NCBI GenBank assembly: GCA_963971225.1
Contig: OZ020267.1
Coordinates: forward strand, 3,472,001-3,536,000
DNA from: Melieria omissa
Taxonomy: Eukaryota > Arthropoda > Insecta > Diptera > Ulidiidae
Direction: 5' to 3'
DNA: 64,000 nt
The notes below the pieces were generated by a model, which worked only from the letters and a program-made list of their open reading frames with translations, had not been told where the DNA came from and did not search any database. Shown here piece by piece: positions 55,811 through 64,000 of the stretch (position 1 is the first letter of the stretch; every line of letters starts with the position of its first letter). Made by a program: the position numbers and the translations under genes.

Positions 55811-58800
55811 TTAGTTCTCATTCAAACATTTCAAACTCTTAAAAGACTATCACTAGTACCAGCCAGTTGGCAAATATAAAAAGTTATAACTACGAATTGG
55901 GTCCAATATTTTGCAGCATAAATTTTGTATTTTTAGCTTTAACTACAAGTCACCGAGCAGCCAACAAGGACCCGCCCACTACTTTCCCCTCAGTCAAACA
56001 CGCCTTTGTGTGCGATCGCACTGGAACTGACTCAACACTGAGTGCAACGGCACCGACACACACGACAAGCGACGCTTTGGCGTTCGAGTGCGTTCACCAT
56101 AAATTAATCGGCGACAACCCAACTACAAGAATTATCTGCTTACAATGCCAACAACAACAACGGTTGGCGCGGTGATGAACTGCAATTCGCGATACTCATT
56201 GCCATGTTGTTGTTGTTGTTTTTGTTGTTGTTACTCTTATTGCTGACTTGAAACTTTCGTGCTCGGGCGCGAGTTGCGCAAAGGTAAATAAGCAACGCAT
56301 AAATTCCGCCAGGAGAGCGAGTTGAGCGTTTAATAAAAGCCACACGACAACAACAACAACAACAACAACAACAAACAATACAACGGCAAAAAAAACACGC
56401 AACAAAGAAGAGCAGCAATTTGAACACAGCAGCCGTTGCAGCCGACAATGAATGGCAAAAATGTTGCTTTGCACATTCGGCCGCGGTTCCTTGACACCAA
56501 AACATCCACCACCACCACCACCGCTGCCGCCACCACGTGATAGTGGCAGACGTTGAGCCACGCACGGTTGGGCAGCGGTCAGCGGCCGCAACTTCAACGA
56601 AGATCCTGTGCACCTTTTGCCAGCGGTCGCAGTGGTCGCGGTTGGCCGGTGTGTGCCAGAGAAAGCGTAGAGTAGGCAAAATGTTGGCTTTTAGTGGATT
56701 TGCTGACTTTCATTGTCACGTAATAAATGGCTTTTCACAGTATTTCGAAATTTCAAGCAACTCCTTGGAACTTTAATGCAGAAACTTGAAAACTTTCCAA
56801 ACTTTTAAATGATTCTTGATTTATGCTCAGAATTTGGAAATAATCGAAATTTATAGAGATTACAAAATAACAAATATTTGATGTAAATGCAATTTTTGGT
56901 TCGGCTACAATTCAAACTAAAATGTTTCCATTTCTATTAAGTAATTTCACATAGTAAAAAGTTTGCTAATCCAAAAACGAATATTACCATCTCATGTTTA
57001 AAGACCGAAATCATTATCAACGCGAGTGTAGAGTGCCAACAGACACATTCCTTAACTTCGTAGGCTACGTTAAAAAGGAAATTTTCGGTAAACAAACTAA
57101 AGGAATGAGAAACGGAATAACAACAAAAAGGAAAACTACTACCAAACAGACAGACAGGTATCTTTGTGTAGTCGTACGAAAAATCAAAACAAATTCCCTT
57201 CACCGCTCAGCACCGCTTAACACAGTTCACTTTGCAAGCCCCCACTTCACATGGGCTCCACTCCACTCTTGCCGACTCGACTCGACTCAAACCAAACCAG
57301 TCAATGCCGTGACCGGCCATCGTCAGCGTCGTCTGCCATGGAAGCTTAAAAATAAAGACACCAACAACACGTTGCCAACATTCCGCTGAATGCTTTCGAC
57401 GTTCGAGTCGAAACTAGTGGCGGCGGCTTCAGGTAATCACTTTGAGGAAGAACGTGCGGGCAGCTGAATGTTGTTTACAAACATTGAAAGTTCTCGTACA
57501 CCTACGATTTCGATCGTTTACCTCTGCTCTGAACGCAATATATATGTAAATGTTCCATTGAGAAATGCAAAATACCACCAGACCTGCATTGGCTCGATCG
57601 AGCACTCGAGTCAAAACAGGTTTTAGAAACTATATGCAGTGTTGAATAACTTTTTAGGGGATTTTGGCATCTCAACAACTTGTTCAGTTATTCAGAATTT
57701 TGTATTAAAGACTTTTTTACTATTCTAGAAATTTTGAATTCCATGTTAATGCTTGAGTCTTGGTCTCACCATCACAATTCGTGTAGTTTTCGTTTTTAAA
57801 ATTAAAATTCGTTGTTGCCTTATTTGTTGTTCCGCAACGCAGAAATAAAGGGGGACAGGTAATGAATACAAAGCATTAAACTCGCCAGCGTGTTGCGTTT
57901 TCTGTTGCTGTGTTATTGTTATTGTTGCTAGTGGCAGCCAACCTGAAAACGCAAACACGACCGCGCACTGCTCAGTTCTCAGTGCGCAGTCGCGCAGCCG
58001 CCGATCTGGATGTCGACGCCGCGGTCTTCTCTTGTCTGCTTTGTGTGCTTCGTGGTCTTCCTTTTATTTTTAAGGAATTTTTGTTATTTTCGTTTGTTGT
58101 TTACAAAAAAGTGACTTTATTTCTCTCGCTTTCCAACATACTCGTACATACACATGAATGTGTGCTGTGTTTGTATGTGTGTGTTGCGGGGAGCGGGGCC
58201 CATAAGCTGGTTAAAGTTTCCGTTGAAAAATGAGCGCAAAATTTTTTCAAAACAATATCGCCAACGTCTGTTGGTATACTTCTGCATCTGCCAGGTTCGC
58301 GGCTCCCTTACCAACAACAAAGCGTTTGCGCAGACATGGCTTCGACTGCGGCTGCATGAATGCCGCATTAAATACTTTTCATGTAATTCAGAATTAATTT
58401 AACTCGCACTTGATAAATGCTGAATTTAGAGCGAAAATCAATGTCCAAGTGGGGTTTGTGTTGCGTTGAAAATAGTTGAATTGACTTTGGCTAAATTTCG
58501 ATGTCAATGAACTTTGCCACAATGAACACTTCGCGCTGCAAGGACCCAACTTGCGCCGCAGCACATCTGTTGGCATAGTGCACTCTAATTAAATCGCACC
58601 AATTGTTGGAAAGTCTGTGGAAATTTCAGCCAACAGGCGGCCGCTCAAATGTGTAGCAAACAGCCATTTGCATGAAATTCACATAAAGATGTCAGGCGGG
58701 AGACCCGCACAACCCACCTATGGGACTCGACTGCAGACGTCAGCGCCGTTTATGTGCATCGGTGCCGTATTGTTGAATTTGCATTTCGAGACTGCACACA

Positions 58801-59342
58801 CTCGTATCCTGTCGACATAACGTAAAACCGCTAAGCAGTGCCGTAATATATGCGCAACTTTCGCTGAGGGGTCCGGCCCCTGTTTCCAATTGGCGGCGCA
58901 CCAGTGCACTCGCACAGCGTGTGTGTGCTTCGAGGGTGCTAACTGGGCGCCAGCATGAGGCTGACCAAAGTCCTAATTAATTTCTTCACAACTCATTACA
59001 ATGAGGAGCTAAAATGGAAAATATGTTAACAGATAGATACATATTTGTGAAACTCACTGCAAAACAAAGCGAGCGCAAGTAAGTCATTGCAAAGACAACA
59101 CTTTTTTGAGAAAGAGAGTATATAGGTATGTATACTGTTTTGACTTATTGATTTTTCTGAGCCCATTTTAAATTGTTCGCAGTTCTAACAATTACAGTGA
59201 AAATCAAAGAAGAAGGGTTTACGGGCCCAATTAAGTAGGCAAATTTTGGTTCTTCGCTAATTATTTCACTAAAAGCTGAGAAAACGGTGGGTATTCTAGA
59301 TTTCCTCTCCGCTTGTCCTGACTCGTAGCTGCTAATTTTTCA
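55811..59342. other. Long single-copy higher-GC block; candidate regulatory DNA
   Basis: 55860-58970 has no transposon ends. A (TTG)n run near 56200-56235 and a (CAA)n run near 56347-56373 face each other as an inverted pair. Overlapping frames of up to 179 codons (56140-56679, - strand) follow these repeats and encode Trp/Cys/Val/Leu-rich low-complexity sequence. No gene is called. Confidence 0.4.
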
Positions 59343-59350
59343 ATGTTTAT

Positions 59351-59579
59351 CAGTGTTGCCACTGGAACAATTTTTTCCAAACAAATCCGACCCCAACCGA
59401 CCAAATTAAAAATTTGCGTTATTATTTTTAAATTAAAATTGAATTTTTTTTAATTTTTTGTACTAATGAAAAGATATTCACATCACAAAACGGACCGAAA
59501 TTCGTTTAAGCGGACTAGCGGACCAAAGTAACAAAATCTGACCAATGTTGGTCCAAAAAGACCAAAAACGGCAACTCTG
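59351..59579. mobile_element. hAT-like MITE, 229 bp
   Basis: The ends CAGTGTTGCC and GGCAACTCTG are inverted (one mismatch). The flanking 8-bp duplication ATGTTTAT is perfect (59343-59350, 59580-59587). GGACCAAAG/GACCAAAA motifs recur near the right end. Confidence 0.88.
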
Positions 59580-59639
59580 ATGTTTATAGAACTTCGAGTT
59601 ATATTTTAATAATATATATCTATATACCTATGTACCTAT

Positions 59640-60385
59640 TTAAAAATTATTGTCTGTTTGTGTGTTTGTTTGTTGGTCACATGACACTAAAACTCAAAAC
59701 CTAGATGACCGATTGAGCTGAATCTTTCACAGCAAATTCGATCCGACAAGTGGGTGTGGCACCTCCCATACATCCTAAATTTTTAATATGAAATATCTTC
59801 AAATTTGTAGGTCGGATAGCATTGAAATTCGGTACAAGACTACCGTTTAGGTGTATCGTTTAACTGATAACATTTCAAAGGCAGAGAAGGGGCGTGGCAC
59901 ATTTCAAGCGATTTAAATATTTTGAATAACTTTGGAACTCCATGTCACACATCACTGACATTTGGCACAAACTTACGAGACGTAGCATTCGACAAAGGGA
60001 GTGGGATGGAAATTGGACTAGGAGACATGGCACCCATACAACCCAAATTTTAATTTAGAATAGCTTCGGAATAATAAGTCGGACAGCATTTCAATTTTGT
60101 ACACCATCGTCCCATGGATGTTTAATGAATTCTACTGATAAAATTTGAGGGGTGTGGCGCAATTTTTGTAACTCAAAGTTTTCGCGTAACTTTGGAACTG
60201 CAAGTCTCATATCAATAAAAGTGGGACTCACCCTTCGGCTGGAAGACTGGGTGGGGCATTGCATAAAAGAGACGTACCAACTATACTACTGAAACCCAAA
60301 AACATGTAATTGTTTGCCCTGACTGACTGATCGATTCATCATTTTAACTGTAGGAAAATAAACTTCCGCTAAGATGGGATTTTTT
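59640..60385 (-). repeat. Dispersed repeat family B, reversed copy
   Basis: On the - strand the start (CCCATCTTAGCGGAAGTTTA, then GATGAATCGATCAGTCAGTC, AGGGCAAACAATTACATG) parallels 12385-12505. The + strand shows GGGTGTGGCACCTCCCATAC and GGGGCGTGGCACATTTC units, the reverse of the GTGCCACGCCCC units at 12530-13070. No protein motif. Confidence 0.7.
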
Positions 60386-60675
60386 TAAATTCGGAGTCTT
60401 CAGGGGCAAAACATGGGTTAATATGTTGCATGAAGAAACCTAATTGGGGCAAAGCTTGTAAATTTATGAAAATTACAAGTGTGAATTTCGTTCGGTTTCA
60501 TACGAACAATGAAACCTGAATTTTATTATTTTGATTATCTTATTTTGTATACGAGCCTTTATGACGTCCTTTGTCGATACCCATGAGATCTCAGTTGAAA
60601 AACCCAGCAGTATCTGTCCCGATTTCATCACAATATCATTACTCGTTTAAAAGCTATTGAGCACAGCAACCGGTT
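60386..60675. other. Spacer, nothing identified
   Basis: No gene or element recognised. Confidence 0.4.
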
Positions 60676-60688
60676 GACAGACACACAT

Positions 60689-60999
60689 CTTCTTCTTCTT
60701 CTTGACTGGCATGACAGCCCGATTACGAGACTAAGGCTTAGCTACCCGCCAACCATCCATGTTGTGCGTGTGAAGTTTTTCAAGGTTGGAAAGGACCTGT
60801 AGTTTTATGCCGATTCCGAACGGCGAGTTGGGAGCTTTTTCATAGGCAATTTTTACTCTCAGAGGTTTGCCATTTCCTGCTGTAAGGACAACGCCGAAAG
60901 AAAAATTGTTGTTTTTCTTTTTTCAGCAACGGAGTCTTGAACCTGGGTTCAAGCGTCGCATTTGACTCCGAACGCACTAGCCAGCTGAGATACGGTGGC
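60689..60999 (-). mobile_element. tRNA-derived SINE, copy 2
   Basis: Flanked by GACAGACACACAT (60676-60688) and GACAGACGCACAT (61000-61012), a 13-bp duplication with one mismatch. On the - strand the head GCCACCGTATCTCAGCTGGC TAGTGCG holds a box A-like sequence, and CAGGTTCAAGACTCC a box B-like one. The body matches copy 1 (GAAATGGCAAACCTCTGAGA, AAGCTCCCAACTCGCCG, CGGAATCGGCATAAAACTAC). The tail is (AAG)n. Confidence 0.88.
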
Positions 61000-61012
61000 G
61001 ACAGACGCACAT

Positions 61013-61860
61013 ATATTGTCAAATTGATTCTTTTGGTAATACTGGTTACTTGTATTTTTCCAGTTAAATCCCAATTCTGATCAATATAATTTACAATCTC
61101 ACACGGGTAAAAATAATTCATAAAAATCTTATGAACGGCGTTCATAAACCTTTATTTTGAACTTTTTATGAAAAATGCATAAATTTGTTGATTTTTTTCA
61201 TAAGCAGGCAAAAAATTTATATAATTATAAATTTTTATAATTTAAAAAAAAATTACCTATATAAATTTTATAAAAAAATTATAAAATTAAAAATTATAAA
61301 AAAAATTATATAAAAAAATTTATATAATTTATATCTTCTCTGGAGGTTTAGTTTATCTCCTGCGTGAGTCAAACTTTGCTCAGCAAATATCAAACCTCTT
61401 AGAATAACATTTCCTATTAAAGAGCTCCCAACTCAACTTTCAAACGCAACACAATTCGAGTAGAATGCGCTACGCAGACTAAGTGCTTCAGAAATTTTCT
61501 CGTCAAAGTTAGCCCCCTCTCGCTTTCTCCTCAAAATCTAAATCCAACATTCTGTACAACCGAATGCCAAACCTGCCCACGATGTGAAAAGAATTGAGTT
61601 ATAAAATTAGCAGCTGCCGGTTTCTCAAGCACGCAACTTGAACAACACTTAAAGATACATCGCTCGTTTACTATCTAACAAACTCGTTGTTGCTTGCTTG
61701 TTGAATGTTTACTTATTAAGTTATCGACTTGGAAAAGTACATTTGAAAACAAACGTTTTCAACTGACGAAAACTTGCGTATATGTATAACACAAATAAAA
61801 CACTTAAAAACACATAACATACACTCATAGAAGCTTCTTTTTAAGACTTGTTTTCACTCT
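61013..61860. other. AT-rich stretch with a possible SINE fragment
   Basis: 61190-61330 is near-pure A/T (ATAAAAATTTATA type). 61375-61440 (CAGCAAATATCAAACCTCTT ... AAAGAGCTCCCAAC) resembles part of the SINE body. No gene. Confidence 0.45.
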
Positions 61861-64000
61861 TTCATAGTCAGATAATCAGTTTGCAAAACATTTTTGCTAA
61901 TATAAGTAAGTTTAATTGAAATGTCATATTCGTCGAAATGCCAATGTTGTCAGATGTGTCATTGCTGTTTGCCATCGCATATGACATAGTGAAAACACGT
62001 CTTAACAATTTCAATTGAAGTTCCACACACGCGCTCCAGCCACAGGCCTCCACCCCACTCGCATTTAAGCAGCAAATGCCAACTGATGCTACCAGATATG
62101 GTGTGCGTGCGTATGTGTATGTGTGTGTAGATCTTAAAGTAGAACACACCACTCCCTGCAAAGCAACCCTCTTCTGGCATTGCTCGGTCACCAGCTCGGC
62201 CATTTGCAGCATTTTCGGGCACGTTCAGCTTCACACATTCATTTCAGCCGTAAAAAATCCGAAATTTATTAGGCAGCGCCGCGGCGAAATCAGTTTGTGC
62301 GCAATCGACTATGGGCAGGCAGGGCCTGGAGCTGGCCATGTCGCAGGAGTGTCCTGTAAATGAACTACCCGATGAAACTTAAGGCACAACGAATGCGTAT
62401 CTTTGAATTTCGTTTTATTTTCTTTTTTTTTTGTTTTCGTGGACTTCCCGCATGTGTTGGCTGCACTGCCTTTAGTAGTTTAGGTAGAAATTCTGTTGTT
62501 AGTTTACGTGCGGTTTTGGGCTGCTTTCGCTACGAACTCTTACTCGATTTCATATGCTGGCTGATTATTACCTTTAATTCTATCGGCCGCTGCTGCAGCA
62601 TTACGTGTGGAGCGGCGCGGATGCGATGATACGAAGAAAGCTGAAGAATATCATTATTGGAACGCAATGAGTTGTGGCCTGGACTGGCATTGGCAAAGCT
62701 ATAAATTAGTGCAGATGCCTTTTGACTGCTCGCATACCTGAAGAGCTGCCACGAATTTAGCCGAATGCGATGGGGTGTAGAGTAAAATTAGATGTTTAGG
62801 ATTAGTCGCAACTGCTGGAAAAGGCATTTAACGTGTAAGGGAAGACAATGTAAGAGTACTGGAAATGGAAAGATCTGGGCATGATGACTTGCAGAGCTCT
62901 ATGGGATTCACACTGACAATGACCCACAAGCAGCCTGCTTCACCTGAATTCTTCTTGAAGATGAGTTATGAAGCAAAACTCAATACTTGACTTTCAATTC
63001 TTTCACCTCTTTTACGACCTTTCTCTTTAGCATTTTATGCCATTTTCAGCCCACAGAAATCTTTCTCCAATAAAACTCTTCTATGAATTTCTCTTTTCAG
63101 ATCCGCATAAATCACGATTAATATGCAAGTTGTTAAAATTTGTTGCGATAACCACGTCAATACTTATCAAAATACATAATTGGGTCACCAAACCAGTCGA
63201 GCGAATGCCACGAAATGAATGGGAAACCACAGCGCTAGGTGAAGAAATCAGCTGATTTCCATATAAAGCACATACTTTGCATCATTTCGACCGTATTAAC
63301 ATTATAAAAGCTTATGACACTATTTCGTATATTTGCATATTTGAACGTTTCAACTGGGCGACCGACCGAACAAACAAAATCCAAGACAAAAGTCACAGCG
63401 GCAAGAAATCGACCAGCATAGATGCGAATTAGCAGCGATTGACTGAGCAGCCGCCAGCAGCAGCGAGACAAATTTTAATTTGCATTTCATTTCGTTTCGT
63501 TTCGTTGTGTGTTTGGTTGAAATCTTTTTAATTTGTTTGCTGGCCGTCAGCGCAAAACGTGATTTCGCGCAAAAGCCAAACGAAATTGCAACGGCGACAA
63601 TGAGAATAATGCCGACAATAAGTTGGTTTTAGAATTCATTAAATTCCCAAATGGATTTATGAGCGCAAAGTGCGCTTTTTCGCCCTCCCCCCCCCCGTCC
63701 GCAGTGGCGCCCTGCGCCATGCAAGCTTGCGCGCATTTTTACAGCGAAAGCAACTGAAAACGCGACTGCAGTGTTGCCATTATCGCTGTTCTAGTTGTTG
63801 TTGTTTTCTATGTTTTAAATTAAATGTGCATTGAAAATTTATGGTGGGGCGGCGTTAGCTCAGCATCACCTCCTCCCAAAGTACAAAATTAAAATGTTCC
63901 ATTTTGGTTTTTTTGTTGTTGTTCATGCGAATTTGCAGATAAATTTGCAAACACTTTCGCAAATGAATGAGTTTTTCCTTTTTAATTATGTTTTTAATGC
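61861..64000. other. Single-copy higher-GC block to the window end
   Basis: No transposon ends and no recognisable gene. Includes a poly-C run near 63688-63697. Neither strand shows a Hox homeodomain or other Scr coding sequence, so Scr must lie further right. Probably regulatory DNA of Scr or pri-mir-10 sequence. Confidence 0.4.

Noticed and set aside
56140..56679. 179-codon reverse frame
   Set aside because: Driven by CAA/CCA/TTG repeats (poly-Cys, Trp and Asn runs); no credible protein.
61861..64000. Scr last exon expected near the right edge
   Set aside because: No homeodomain or YPWM-type frame on either strand up to 64000.
1..64000. CRISPR arrays, operons, bacterial-type promoters
   Set aside because: The window is animal nuclear DNA with introns and poly(A) signals. 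The direct repeats present are microsatellites or transposon parts.

Overview
The window is a piece of the Antennapedia complex of an insect, read from inside the homeotic gene Deformed (Dfd) towards Sex combs reduced. Split coding exons with GT-AG introns, a Hox homeodomain next to a polyglutamine tract, an arthropod mir-10 hairpin, and many insect-type transposons (mariner, Tc1-like, TTAA-flanked MITEs, tRNA-derived SINEs, RTE and other non-LTR elements) point to a higher fly. A tephritid fruit fly is my best guess, from the look of the repeats only.

Layout. Dfd is on the + strand. The window opens in the end of its first coding exon (1-94, with the YPWM motif). A first intron of 19,916 bp follows. 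Exon 2 (20011-20411) carries the whole homeodomain and a Gln-rich tail. A 121-bp intron leads to the last coding exon (20533-20901), then a 3' UTR with clustered AATAAA signals near 21650-21681. About 25 kb downstream, on the - strand, is mir-10 (46331-46395), with both mature arms readable. Dfd and mir-10 are therefore convergent, as in Drosophila melanogaster, where Dfd is read opposite to its Hox neighbours. No Scr coding exon is visible by 64000. I recognise no other host protein-coding gene.

The rest is non-coding and alternates between two textures. (1) Higher-GC, apparently single-copy blocks (about 480-2110, 4260-5330, 13540-14310, 17400-18480, 24650-26150, 28250-28700, 31480-32300, 34300-35560, 37950-39450, 46400-47640, 49900-51600, 55860-58970, 61860-63990). 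These are the likely cis-regulatory DNA of Dfd, mir-10 and Scr. Three TGATTAATT(A/G) sites, the form bound by Hox/Extradenticle pairs, fall in intron 1 in or just beside such blocks. (2) AT-rich islands packed with mobile elements.

The mobile elements are often resolvable to the base because target-site duplications and inverted ends survive. They include at least seven TTAA-flanked elements, three internally deleted transposon copies that keep pieces of transposase, a mariner copy split by a TAA-flanked MITE, non-LTR elements nested in other elements, hAT-like elements with 8-bp duplications, and two near-full SINE copies. I found no convincing new molecular system. The most notable observations are the Dfd/mir-10 arrangement, the recurrent TTAA insertions, a palindromic composite element built from satellite-like units (7885-9170), and several nested insertions whose empty sites can be inferred.
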